Source: Flavobacteriales bacterium (GTDB taxonomy: Bacteria > Bacteroidota > Bacteroidia > Flavobacteriales > JADGDT01). Taken from it: a stretch of 7,274 nucleotides of DNA. The stretch lies in contig JAGLEB010000142.1 of assembly GCA_023145275.1 (NCBI GenBank), positions 1 to 7,274 of the forward strand. Reading direction: 5' to 3'. Shown here in pieces: positions 1 to 6,772 of this stretch. The notes beneath the pieces are model-generated. The model saw only the letters and a list, made by a program, of their open reading frames with translations, was not told the origin of the DNA and did no database searches. Made by a program: the position numbers and the translations under genes. The stretch's first letter is position 1, and every line of letters begins with the position of its first letter.

Positions 1-28
1 CGAAGAGTTTTGTGTATTAATTTAGCCA

Positions 29-733
29 CTAAATAGTCCATTTTACTGCAACTGTTGGTCTTGCCATAAAAGCACCATTATCAGGAATAATAAAATTCTT
101 GCTTAATTCAACTTCTCCACCTACAGAAATTGATGGATTTATGTTATACCAAAGTTGTGGTTCGCATAAGAATACACCATATTTTGTTCCATTGTTATAT
201 AAGTCTTGTGACCAGAAATCTGCAAATCCATTAAATGTAAGTTTGCCGTTAAAAAACATATGAAACCATACAAGAGTTACTTGAGCATCAACAGAGGCTT
301 CTTTGTATCCCTCGAAATACTTGGCCATGATAGCGGTATTAATAGTGAAGTTTCCAATTTTCAGAGGAGAACCTAATCCCGCTAAATAAGCTCTGTTTAT
401 TGGTAGACCGAAAGCTGGCGTTTCTTTGTCGCCGAATAATAAACCATCGTTGTATTCTATATGAATTGCAAAACCATCATATACAGAATTTATTTTAAAC
501 TCGTGGCTGATCTCCCAATATGCAAGTCCTGCACCATCTGTTCTAGAATAGTCCATGTCTAAAAACATAAATGTGTTGCTCTTTTCAGTAAACTTTCCGT
601 ATTCGAATGTAGAAGTTACAAAATCACGTTCAGCACCAAGGTCGTAATGCAATTGAAGGTTTTGGGCTTTTACGGTTCCTGACGAAAATAACGCAAGTAG
701 TGCTATGACAGAGAATAGGGATAAATTCTTCAT
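29..733 (-). CDS. DUF5020 family outer-membrane beta-barrel-like protein
   Basis: A 234-residue exported protein. Residues 1-23 form a clear signal peptide: a short basic start (MKN), a hydrophobic core, then V-K-A followed by Q24, a good signal peptidase I site. The mature part starts QNLQLHYD and carries family-like stretches: TSTFEYGKF (about 41-49), FLDMDYSRTDG, AYWEISHEFKI, INRAYLAGLGSP, FADFWSQDLY, a CEPQLWYNINPSISVG segment, and a C-terminal VAVKWTI. These match my memory of DUF5020, a Bacteroidota family related in shape to Tsx-type nucleoside channels. Alternating hydrophobic strands and many aromatic residues fit an outer-membrane barrel, although the last residue is Ile rather than the usual Phe. 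The length is normal for the family and the gene is complete. The ATG at 731-733 directly precedes the signal peptide. The gene is divergent from the sigma factor gene. The substrate is unknown, and nucleoside transport would be a guess. Confidence 0.88.
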   Translation of the reverse strand: MKNLSLFSVIALLALFSSGTVKAQNLQLHYDLGAERDFVTSTFEYGKFTEKSNTFMFLDMDYSRTDGAGLAYWEISHEFKINSVYDGFAIHIEYNDGLLFGDKETPAFGLPINRAYLAGLGSPLKIGNFTINTAIMAKYFEGYKEASVDAQVTLVWFHMFFNGKLTFNGFADFWSQDLYNNGTKYGVFLCEPQLWYNINPSISVGGEVELSKNFIIPDNGAFMARPTVAVKWTI

Positions 734-780
734 AAAATTTTGTTAAAATAGTTTAAGTTACGAAGCTAAAGTATTACTTT

Positions 781-788
781 CAAAAATA
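781..788 (-). promoter_or_regulatory. Candidate -7 element for the DUF5020 gene
   Basis: Read on the minus strand this is TATTTTTG, an exact match to the Bacteroidota -7 consensus TAnnTTTG. It sits 48 bases upstream of the DUF5020 start codon, giving a leader of roughly 40 bases. I see no good TTTG -33 box at the usual spacing. A second identical box at 822-829 is an alternative further upstream. In an AT-rich region such matches are partly expected by chance. Confidence 0.45.
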
Positions 789-790
789 GT

Positions 791-808
791 TAAACATTAC
801 ATTGTTTA
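791..808. repeat. Inverted repeat TAAACA-N6-TGTTTA, possible operator
   Basis: A perfect 6-bp inverted repeat (791-796 and 803-808) with a 6-base spacer lies immediately upstream of the candidate -7 box of the DUF5020 gene, in the space between its -7 and -33 positions. This geometry suits a dimeric regulator. It is AT-rich and short, so chance is a real alternative. Confidence 0.3.
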
Positions 809-846
809 TTTCTGTTTTTTACAAAAATAATTCAGAGAGTAGTTTT

Positions 847-876
847 TTTGTTTGTCATTGCAACATCGTAAATTTA
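847..876 (+). promoter_or_regulatory. Candidate housekeeping promoter for the sigma factor operon
   Basis: TTTG at 847-850 is followed after 18 bases by TAAATTTA at 869-876, one mismatch from the Bacteroidota TAnnTTTG -7 box. Transcription would begin near 883 and leave a leader of about 22 bases before the ATG at 905. Confidence 0.4.
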
Positions 877-884
877 TAGACGTC
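861..884 (+). promoter_or_regulatory. Candidate ECF-type (autoregulatory) promoter
   Basis: CAAC at 861-864 and CGTC at 881-884 are separated by 16 bases. ECF sigma factors commonly recognise a -35 box ending in AAC and a -10 box such as CGTC with about this spacing, and they often activate their own gene. The CGTC lies inside an 8-bp palindrome, AGACGTCT (878-885). Transcription would begin near 892. It overlaps the candidate housekeeping promoter. Confidence 0.3.
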
Positions 885-904
885 TTAAAAGTATAAAACA
901 TAGT

Positions 905-1471
905 ATGGACCAAAAATCACTTTTAGAAGAAAAAAAGATAATAGAGCTTTGTAAAAAAGGTGATCGAAGGGCTTACATGGCCATTTATGATAAATACTCT
1001 GGAGCTATGTATAATGTGGCGTATAGGTTTATGAATAATTATGATCTTGCTCAAGATATGATGCAAGATGGGTTTATTAAAGCATTTTCAAAGCTCGATG
1101 TCTATTCTGGCGATGTGATTTTTGGTGCATGGCTGAAAAGAATAATTGTTAATACTTGTTTGGACGAAATAAGAAAGAAGAAAGATATTATTTCCTTTGA
1201 TGATACTAGATTTATCGAACCAATTATTGAGCTAGATGATAGTTATTCTTCAAATAAAGAAGTTTTGGAAGAGGTAATGAACAGTATAAATAATTTACCC
1301 GAGAAGTATAGGATAGTTATAAGCCTTTTTCTTGTAGAAGGTTATGATTACGAGGAAATTAGTTCAATATTAGGAATTAAGAATGCAACGGCACGATCAA
1401 TTGTTGCTAGAGCAAAAATGAAGTTGAAAGAAAATTTAGAGGTTTACAGTTATAAGTTTAATAGAAATTAG
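905..1471 (+). CDS. ECF-family RNA polymerase sigma-70 factor
   Basis: A 188-residue two-domain sigma factor of normal ECF length. Sigma region 2 spans about residues 11-93 and includes the core-binding stretch DLAQDMMQDGFIKAF (47-61) and the -10 recognition part FGAWLKRIIVNTCLDEIRKKK (73-93). A linker follows at 94-120. Region 4 occupies about 121-176, with LPEKYRIVISLFLVEGY and the helix-turn-helix YEEISSILGIKNATARSIVARAKMKL (149-174) that would read the -35 box. There is no region 1 or 3, as expected for ECF factors. The protein should direct RNA polymerase to a small regulon, probably held inactive by the next gene product. The start has no Shine-Dalgarno, only an A-rich leader, which is common in this phylum. 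The next gene begins 36 bases downstream on the same strand. The specific regulon is not visible here. Confidence 0.95.
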   Translation: MDQKSLLEEKKIIELCKKGDRRAYMAIYDKYSGAMYNVAYRFMNNYDLAQDMMQDGFIKAFSKLDVYSGDVIFGAWLKRIIVNTCLDEIRKKKDIISFDDTRFIEPIIELDDSYSSNKEVLEEVMNSINNLPEKYRIVISLFLVEGYDYEEISSILGIKNATARSIVARAKMKLKENLEVYSYKFNRN

Positions 1472-1495
1472 ATTTTTGTAGATTTATAAAATAAA

Positions 1496-1500
1496 AGAGG
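1496..1500 (+). promoter_or_regulatory. Shine-Dalgarno-like site of the anti-sigma gene
   Basis: AGAGG (within AAAAGAGGAAAA) lies 7 bases before the ATG at 1508. It is the clearest ribosome binding site in the window, since the other genes have only A-rich leaders, and it supports this start codon. Confidence 0.55.
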
Positions 1501-1507
1501 AAAAATT

Positions 1508-2068
1508 ATGTCAAATAAAAACAACATAGAGGATTGGATAAAATCGAATAGGGAGTTGTTTGATGGTGAAAATTTACCAAAAGGGCACAGAGATATTTTT
1601 GAGTCTAAGTTAGATAGTATTATTTCAAAACAGTTAGAGAGTAAAGAAACACATAAGAAGTCATTTATATGGATGAAAATTGCTGCAGCCTTTGTTATTG
1701 GAATTGCAATTTCATCATCTGTATATTTCTTTAATAATGAAACCCTTGATAAAACTCAATTTGCAAGCTCCGAAATTGAGCAAATAGAAGATGTATATTC
1801 AAAAAAGATTAAAAAAGCTCTTGTTCCAGTTAGGGCAAGTAAAAAATATTTGTCGCCTGAGTACAGAACGTTTATGAAAGAGATGGAGAGTTTAGATAAG
1901 GAAAATGATAAACTTAAAGAGCTTCTTTTATCTAATCCTGATGATGAAAGAATATTAAACTCTATTATCGAAAATTATAAAAGCAGATTGCAATTATTGG
2001 AACAACTTAAAGTGATTATATCTAATAAAAGTATAAATAAAGTTAGTGATGAAAAGAATAATGGATAA
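1508..2068 (+). CDS. Putative single-pass membrane anti-sigma factor
   Basis: A 186-residue protein in three parts. The cytoplasmic N-terminus (1-50) has a LFDGENLPKGHRDIFESKLDS stretch, which resembles the 'P-x-GH-x-x-x-F-x-x-KL' motif I associate with small Bacteroidota proteins encoded after ECF sigma genes. A single transmembrane helix covers about 53-75 (FIWMKIAAAFVIGIAISSSV and on). The outer part (about 76-186) is rich in charged residues and likely coiled coil at 118-173, including SNPDDERILNSIIENYKSRL. There is no cysteine at all, so it is not a zinc-binding (ZAS) anti-sigma factor. Position right after the sigma gene, topology and size support a role in tethering and silencing that sigma factor. 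That role is inferred; no domain is recognised with certainty. Its 3' end overlaps the next gene, which suggests translational coupling. Confidence 0.7.
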   Translation: MSNKNNIEDWIKSNRELFDGENLPKGHRDIFESKLDSIISKQLESKETHKKSFIWMKIAAAFVIGIAISSSVYFFNNETLDKTQFASSEIEQIEDVYSKKIKKALVPVRASKKYLSPEYRTFMKEMESLDKENDKLKELLLSNPDDERILNSIIENYKSRLQLLEQLKVIISNKSINKVSDEKNNG

Positions 2069-2978
2069 AAAATATATAGTAGTCTTATTGATAACTTTCA
2101 TTTCCTTTGGTATTCAGGCAGCTGAGAAAGAGCGAATTGTAAAGAAAAATGTAAAAGTTAATGAAGGCACAGAATTAGTAGTGAAAAATGTTTTCGGAGA
2201 TGTGAAAGTCGAAAGTTATAATGGGAGCGAGATTGATATAGAGGTGGTTGTTTGGGCAAGAGGAAGCTCTGAATCTAAGGTGAATAAATTTGTCGATGAT
2301 ATTGATGTTGATATTAGTACTAGTAGGGGAGAAGTAAGAGTTGAATCTACTGTAGGGTCTAATAACGGTAAGGTTAAGGAGTTTAAAGTTAATGTTAATG
2401 TAAGAGTTCCAATTAATAGCCCTCTTACAATAAAGAACAGTTTCGGAAATGTATATATATCAGAGCATAAAGGAGCCGTAAATTTGGATGTTTCGCACGG
2501 TGATTTTGAATTAGGAAAGGTTGTAAATAGTGGTAACGAAATTGAACTTCAATTTGGAGATGGAGAAATTGAAGAATATGGTGGGGGAGAGATAGAATTG
2601 TCTCACAGCAATTTAAAAATATCCAAGGCTCACGAAATTTATTTAGAGAGCCAATTTAGTAACACTAAAGTAGAAACAGTGAATGGAGATATTAAAGCTA
2701 GTATTTCTCATGGAGAGTTTGATGTTTCTGATTTAGTGACAAACTATAGAACTATTGACGTTAAGGCTACTTTCTCAACCGTAGAGCTAAACTTAGATGA
2801 AAAGAACCCCTTTGAGATTGAATATAAAGGGTCATTCTCAACATTTAAAAGGCCTAAAGGAATTGAAATTATCGAGCATAAAGAAGAAATAAATTCAGAG
2901 TTTATTCGTGCCAAATACAATGGAGGAGGAGCTGAAGTGAATGTTAAGGTTAGTTTCTCAACTTTTCGAATAAAGTAA
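2049..2978 (+). CDS. Secreted DUF4097-like beta-solenoid protein
   Basis: About 309 residues from the ATG at 2049. A GTG at 2046 and an ATG at 2061 (inside ATGGATAA, overlapping the previous stop) are also possible, and all keep the signal peptide. That peptide is KKYIVVLLITFISFGIQA, cleaved near A24/A25. The mature part contains no enzyme motif. It consists of short beta strands repeated about every 16-21 residues, with alternating centres: NVFGDVKV (47), NSFGNVYI (130), VSHGDFEL (148), LQFGDGEI (168), LSHSNLKI (184), SQFSNTKV (201), ISHGEFDV (219), ATFSTVEL (240), GSFSTFKR (261), VSFSTFRI (302). This pattern fits the DUF4097 / putative adhesin group, right-handed beta-helix-like periplasmic or surface proteins. 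It overlaps the anti-sigma gene by about 20 bases and is the last gene before a strong terminator. It could be an effector or modulator of the sigma pathway; the function is unknown. Confidence 0.75.
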   Translation: MKRIMDKKYIVVLLITFISFGIQAAEKERIVKKNVKVNEGTELVVKNVFGDVKVESYNGSEIDIEVVVWARGSSESKVNKFVDDIDVDISTSRGEVRVESTVGSNNGKVKEFKVNVNVRVPINSPLTIKNSFGNVYISEHKGAVNLDVSHGDFELGKVVNSGNEIELQFGDGEIEEYGGGEIELSHSNLKISKAHEIYLESQFSNTKVETVNGDIKASISHGEFDVSDLVTNYRTIDVKATFSTVELNLDEKNPFEIEYKGSFSTFKRPKGIEIIEHKEEINSEFIRAKYNGGGAEVNVKVSFSTFRIK

Positions 2979-2987
2979 ACAAGTTTA

Positions 2988-4655
2988 TTAATCTGATATA
3001 TTATAGCCCTTTTTTTGAAGGGCTTTTTTATTTTTCTTCTTTATAGCATTTGAAATAATGCTAGGAGCTATTAAATCTGCAAGGCCATTCAACATAGAAC
3101 CTATATAAATATTTACAAACCCTTTATTGTCAGGTCTGTAGTGTAAAATATTGCCAACTTTTAGCCCGTCCTTACTAGGGTTTTCAGTTCTGAGGATTAC
3201 GCTTGAGAAATCATTGTAGAGTTTTACAATAATTTTTTTAGTATTCCCTCCCGTGATAATTTCAGTTTCTAAATTAGTGTACTCTAGTAAAAATGAACCT
3301 TTAGTGAAATTGTAATCACCCTCGAAATTAAACTTTCCTTTTATAACTCTACCATCTATAATTTTCAGGCCAGCTGCACCTTCAGTGTATTTGCTTAAAA
3401 CTGATAATTTTCCATCACCAACATTGCCATCTGCACTGAAAGAATAATTCTTACTAGTATTGTCGATTTTTACATTTAGATGAACCGGTAGGTTGTGTTC
3501 AATATTTGCATCAACGCTCAAAGAAGTATATTTATTCTTGCTTAATGTGTTTTTATCATTCGAAATATTATTGATTTTAGCTTTAAAACCCTCAATATTT
3601 AAAGAGCCAACATTACTATCTTCATCATGCCATTCTTCGTATTTTATTAGTCCATTGTGTAACACAATAGAATTAATGTTTGTTGGAATTTTTAAATTTC
3701 GAATCAGTTCTAGGGGGAATTTCTTTTTTTGTTGAGAGAAATCGTACTTTTTGTTACTAAAGACATTAATATATAGATTGTCAATATTTATTAACTCAAG
3801 GCTTATTGACTTGTTTGCGAGAATATCAGTTTGATTTAATCCTTCAATATCTAAACCCTTTATGTCAAGCTCAAGCCAGTTTTTTCTGTACTTATAGTAT
3901 CTGTTATATTCTTTCTTCGATTTTAGAGGTTTTAGCTTTAGTTTTGCTAAAGTAAGTTTGTTATCATTAGAGGTATATTCTATGTCTTCGATGTTTAATC
4001 TTGAAATAGATTTAGGGAGGTACTTTTCTAAGCTATCTACTCGAAGATTAATATTGTTTATAGAAAGTGGGGACTTAGATTCCTTATCGAGATTTAATTT
4101 TACTTCATCAAGTTTTAATGACGCTAAAAGTTTAATGCTAATACTCTTATTCTCTTTCTGATTGGGATTGTATCCTATGAACTTTAAGTTGTTTATTGTT
4201 ACTTCGTCAACTAGTATAGTGTTTACTTTCTTTGTTTTTTCTACACTTGTTGAATCCTTAGATTTATTTGGAGTATTAGTTCTTTTCTCCGTTAATTTAT
4301 TAAAGTCTAAAGATTTTGCATCTAAACCATCAATTAGTATCGAGCCTATACCAAGTTCTTTTTTTCTGACAAAAGCAAAGACATTAAAACCACTAATTGT
4401 TAATTCTTTTAGCTTGAGATCTATCGGTGATTTAAATATATTGGTATAGCTTGAGTCTTTTATCGTTAGCGAGTTAATAGTTACTTTCCTAGACAGAATA
4501 CTTACAGATGTTGATTTGTAATCGAACTCATCGAAAGTACTAGAAATTTGATCAATCTTTTTATCAATGAAATTATTGATGAAATAGTTAGCAGATATAA
4601 TAATCACAATAGCAAAAACTATAGTAATGATAATCCAAGAGTGTTTTTTTTTCAT
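2988..4655 (-). CDS. AsmA/DUF748-like membrane-anchored envelope protein
   Basis: A 555-residue protein. A lysine-rich start (MKKKHS) and a transmembrane helix at about 7-27 form an uncleaved N-terminal anchor, with the rest predicted periplasmic. The body is long repetitive beta structure with many 'I-x-x-L-x-I-x-G/D' strands, for example VTINSLTIKDSS (about 58-69), LKELTISGFNVFAF and LDIKGLDIEGL. A later part, PLELIRNLKIPTNINSIVLHNGLIKYEEW, followed by GSLNIEGFKAKINNISN, resembles DUF748/AsmA-type proteins, a group linked to outer-membrane biogenesis and lipid transport. The C-terminus is very lysine-rich (IKKKNKKALQKKG). Low-complexity linkers near 120-140 are rich in K, S and T. The gene follows uvrB on the same strand after 89 bases with no convincing promoter, so it may be co-transcribed. 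Its end converges on the secreted protein gene with a 9-base gap. The family assignment is by style of sequence, so moderate confidence. Confidence 0.65.
   Translation of the reverse strand: MKKKHSWIIITIVFAIVIIISANYFINNFIDKKIDQISSTFDEFDYKSTSVSILSRKVTINSLTIKDSSYTNIFKSPIDLKLKELTISGFNVFAFVRKKELGIGSILIDGLDAKSLDFNKLTEKRTNTPNKSKDSTSVEKTKKVNTILVDEVTINNLKFIGYNPNQKENKSISIKLLASLKLDEVKLNLDKESKSPLSINNINLRVDSLEKYLPKSISRLNIEDIEYTSNDNKLTLAKLKLKPLKSKKEYNRYYKYRKNWLELDIKGLDIEGLNQTDILANKSISLELINIDNLYINVFSNKKYDFSQQKKKFPLELIRNLKIPTNINSIVLHNGLIKYEEWHDEDSNVGSLNIEGFKAKINNISNDKNTLSKNKYTSLSVDANIEHNLPVHLNVKIDNTSKNYSFSADGNVGDGKLSVLSKYTEGAAGLKIIDGRVIKGKFNFEGDYNFTKGSFLLEYTNLETEIITGGNTKKIIVKLYNDFSSVILRTENPSKDGLKVGNILHYRPDNKGFVNIYIGSMLNGLADLIAPSIISNAIKKKNKKALQKKGYNISD
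3005..3035 (+). terminator. Intrinsic terminator of the sigma factor operon
   Basis: AGCCCTT (3005-3011) pairs with AAGGGCT (3018-3024) across a 6-base loop, followed by TTTTTTATTTTT. This is a textbook rho-independent terminator for plus-strand transcripts, 27 bases after the stop of the secreted protein gene. It lies wholly inside the coding sequence of the convergent gene, whose last codons (for KKALQKKGYN) are formed by it. On the minus strand no T run follows the hairpin, so it should act in one direction only. Confidence 0.85.
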
Positions 4656-4748
4656 AAGTGATAAAATATCATGTAATGTAGTTATTTCTTATTTAATGAA
4701 AAAAATGAATCTTAGTTCCTTACGATAGCTAATAACATTATCACTTAT
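4654..4748. repeat. 11-bp inverted repeat joining uvrB stop and AsmA-like start
   Basis: ATAAGTGATAA (4654-4664) and its exact reverse complement TTATCACTTAT (4738-4748) bracket the gap between the two minus-strand genes. One arm contains the uvrB stop codon (4745-4747), and the other contains two of the three bases of the downstream start codon (4653-4655). In a read-through transcript the arms could pair, close a 73-base loop and mask the start of the second gene. The sequence is AT-rich, so stability would be modest. Confidence 0.5.
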
Positions 4749-6745
4749 ACTTCGGCTAATGAGTTTTTTAATGTTTTAATTTCATCTCTTAATCTGGCAG
4801 CCTCAAGAAAATCAAGTGATTTTGCCGCAATTTCCATTTCCTTAGTTCTGATTTTTATAGCGCTTTGCAATTCACTTCGCGACATATAATCTGGCTTTAT
4901 TTCTGCCGCCATGCCAGTAGTATCGTTCATAGAATAATTTCTAGATGTACTAGCATCGGTTAAAGCACTTTCTATTTTCTTATTTATAGGTTTTGGAGTG
5001 ATGTTGTTGTCGAGATTATATTGCATTTGTCTTTCTCTCCTATATTCAGTTTCATCGATAGTCTTTTTCATACTCGCCGTTATCTTGTCCGCGTACATTA
5101 TAGCTAAACCATTAATGTTTCTAGCTGCTCTACCAATTGTTTGAGTTAATGATCGGTGGGAACGTAAGAACCCTTCTTTGTCGGCATCTAATATTGCAAC
5201 TAGCGAAACTTCAGGCAAATCCAATCCTTCCCTTAGCAGGTTTACTCCAACTAGAACATCGAAAACTCCTTTTCTTAAATCTTGCATTATCTCAACACGC
5301 TCTAATGTGTCAACGTCAGAGTGTATGTATCTCGACCTTACCTGAAGCCTTGTTAAATATTTTGTCATTTCTTCAGCCATCCTTTTAGTAAGCGTTGTGA
5401 CTAGAACTCTTTCGTCTTTTTCGATTCTCAGATGAATTTCCTCCAATAGATCGTCAATTTGGTTTAGGCTCGGTCTAACTTCTATTCTAGGATCCAACAA
5501 ACCAGTAGGTCTTATTATTTGCTCTACATAAACACCTTCACTTTTCTCCAGTTCATAATCTGCTGGAGTAGCGCTAACATATATTACTTGATTTTGTATT
5601 TCCTCAAATTCCTCAAACTTCAATGGCCTGTTGTCCATAGCTGCCTGAAGTCTAAATCCGTATTCTACTAGGTTTTCTTTTCTCGATTTATCACCTCCAT
5701 ACATGGCTTTTACTTGTGATACGGTAACGTGACTTTCGTCAATTACCATTAAGAAATCTTTTGGGAAGTAATCTAATAAGCAGAAAGGTCTGGATCCTTT
5801 TTCTCTACCATCAAGGTACCTTGAGTAATTCTCAATTCCTGAGCAGTATCCAAGTTCCCTAATCATTTCAAGATCAAATTCTGTTCTCTCTTTAAGTCTT
5901 TTCGCTTCAAGGTGCTTTCCTATTTCTTTAAAATATGCAACTTGATCCATCATATCATCTTGGATATGCACAATTGCATTTTGCAAGCGCTCTTGACCGG
6001 TCACAAAAAGATTGGCAGGATAAAGTTTTATTTCTTCAAAAGTTTCAAGAATTTCACCAGTGTTTGGGTCGAAGGATTCTATTTCATCAATTTCGTCTCC
6101 CCAAAAATGAAATCTAAACGAATAGTCTGCATAAGCAGGAAAAACATCAATAGTATCTCCTTTTACTCTAAAGTTACCCCTATTAAAATCGGCTTCAGTT
6201 CTGGAGTAAAGAATTTTTACTAAATAATTTAAGAAAGTGGTACGCGGAATTTCCTCGCCAGATTTAAATTCTAGAACATTACTAGTAAACTCTTCTGGAT
6301 TACCAATACCGTATAAGCAAGAAACTGATGCAACAACAATCACATCTCGTCTCCCCGAAAGTAGGGCAGAGGTGGTGCTCAATCTCAGTTTCTCAATGTC
6401 TTCGTTAATAGATAAGTCTTTTTCTATGTAAGTTCCAGTTACTGGTATGAATGCTTCAGGTTGATAATAATCGTAGTACGAAACAAAGTATTCAACAGCA
6501 TTCTGAGGAAAAAAAGATTTAAACTCACTGTATAACTGCGCTGCTAAAGTTTTGTTGTGTGCTAATATTAAAGTAGGCTTTTGCACCTCTTTCAAAACAT
6601 TAGCTACTGTAAACGTTTTTCCCGAACCAGTAACTCCAAGGAGTGTTTGGAAATTAGTACCATCCTCAATTCCTTTTGTTAATTCTTTTATCGCTTGTGG
6701 TTGGTCACCCGTTGGCTCGTATTCCGATTCAATTATAAACTTCAT
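4745..6745 (-). CDS. uvrB: UvrB, excinuclease ABC subunit B
   Basis: A complete 666-residue UvrB of normal length. UvrB is the damage-verifying helicase subunit of nucleotide excision repair. It is loaded by UvrA, probes the strand with its beta-hairpin and recruits UvrC to cut, acting in the cytoplasm. Visible motifs in order: GDQPQAI (Q motif region, 13-19), Walker A GVTGSGKT (37-44), the tyrosine-rich beta-hairpin base SYYDYYQPEAF (89-99) with TGTYIEKD after it, ASVSCLYGIGNPEEF (139-153), Walker B DESH (336-339), SAT (391-393), motif V GVNLLREGLDLPEV (500-513), motif VI QTIGRAARN (535-543), and a C-terminal UVR domain (about 624-660, ELQSAIKIRTKEMEIAAKSL) that binds UvrC. A variable linker at about 590-620 precedes it. 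No key residue is missing. The start MKFIIESEYEPTGDQP is the family's usual beginning. The leader lacks a Shine-Dalgarno. No SOS-box was recognised. Confidence 0.98.
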   Translation of the reverse strand: MKFIIESEYEPTGDQPQAIKELTKGIEDGTNFQTLLGVTGSGKTFTVANVLKEVQKPTLILAHNKTLAAQLYSEFKSFFPQNAVEYFVSYYDYYQPEAFIPVTGTYIEKDLSINEDIEKLRLSTTSALLSGRRDVIVVASVSCLYGIGNPEEFTSNVLEFKSGEEIPRTTFLNYLVKILYSRTEADFNRGNFRVKGDTIDVFPAYADYSFRFHFWGDEIDEIESFDPNTGEILETFEEIKLYPANLFVTGQERLQNAIVHIQDDMMDQVAYFKEIGKHLEAKRLKERTEFDLEMIRELGYCSGIENYSRYLDGREKGSRPFCLLDYFPKDFLMVIDESHVTVSQVKAMYGGDKSRKENLVEYGFRLQAAMDNRPLKFEEFEEIQNQVIYVSATPADYELEKSEGVYVEQIIRPTGLLDPRIEVRPSLNQIDDLLEEIHLRIEKDERVLVTTLTKRMAEEMTKYLTRLQVRSRYIHSDVDTLERVEIMQDLRKGVFDVLVGVNLLREGLDLPEVSLVAILDADKEGFLRSHRSLTQTIGRAARNINGLAIMYADKITASMKKTIDETEYRRERQMQYNLDNNITPKPINKKIESALTDASTSRNYSMNDTTGMAAEIKPDYMSRSELQSAIKIRTKEMEIAAKSLDFLEAARLRDEIKTLKNSLAEV

Positions 6746-6764
6746 GCAGTAATTCTATTTTTTA

Positions 6765-6772
6765 CAAAACTA
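6765..6772 (-). promoter_or_regulatory. Candidate -7 element of the uvrB promoter
   Basis: On the minus strand this reads TAGTTTTG, an exact TAnnTTTG match, 19 bases upstream of the uvrB start codon. A weak -33-like TTTA lies about 21 bases further upstream, near a TATATATA stretch. The leader would be only about 14 bases and A-rich. Confidence 0.45.

Larger units (their letters stand above)
734..904. promoter_or_regulatory. Divergent intergenic region between DUF5020 gene and sigma factor gene
   Basis: This 171-base AT-rich gap separates two divergently transcribed genes, so it must hold promoters for both. It contains two TATTTTTG boxes on the minus strand (781-788 and 822-829), a TTTG plus TAAATTTA pair on the plus strand, an ECF-like CAAC/CGTC pair, and a TAAACA/TGTTTA inverted repeat. 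No open reading frame or RNA gene is visible in it. Confidence 0.7.

Noticed and set aside
19..35. Small TTTAG/CTAAA hairpin at the DUF5020 stop codon as a terminator
   Set aside because: The stem is 5-6 AT-rich pairs and no T run follows on the minus strand; only 28 bases beyond the stop are visible.
2976..2987. TAAAC-AA-GTTTA palindrome in the convergent gap as a terminator for the minus-strand gene
   Set aside because: The loop is only 2 bases, the stem is AT-rich, and no T run follows on the minus strand.
3493..4449. Open frames on the plus strand opposite the AsmA-like gene (3493-3735, 3958-4161, 4162-4449)
   Set aside because: They are antisense to a long, coherent coding sequence, have no recognisable domains or ribosome sites, and their compositions look like shadow translation.
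5137..6752. Open frames on the plus strand opposite uvrB
   Set aside because: uvrB is intact and unmistakable on the other strand; the opposing frames are short and show no protein-like motifs.
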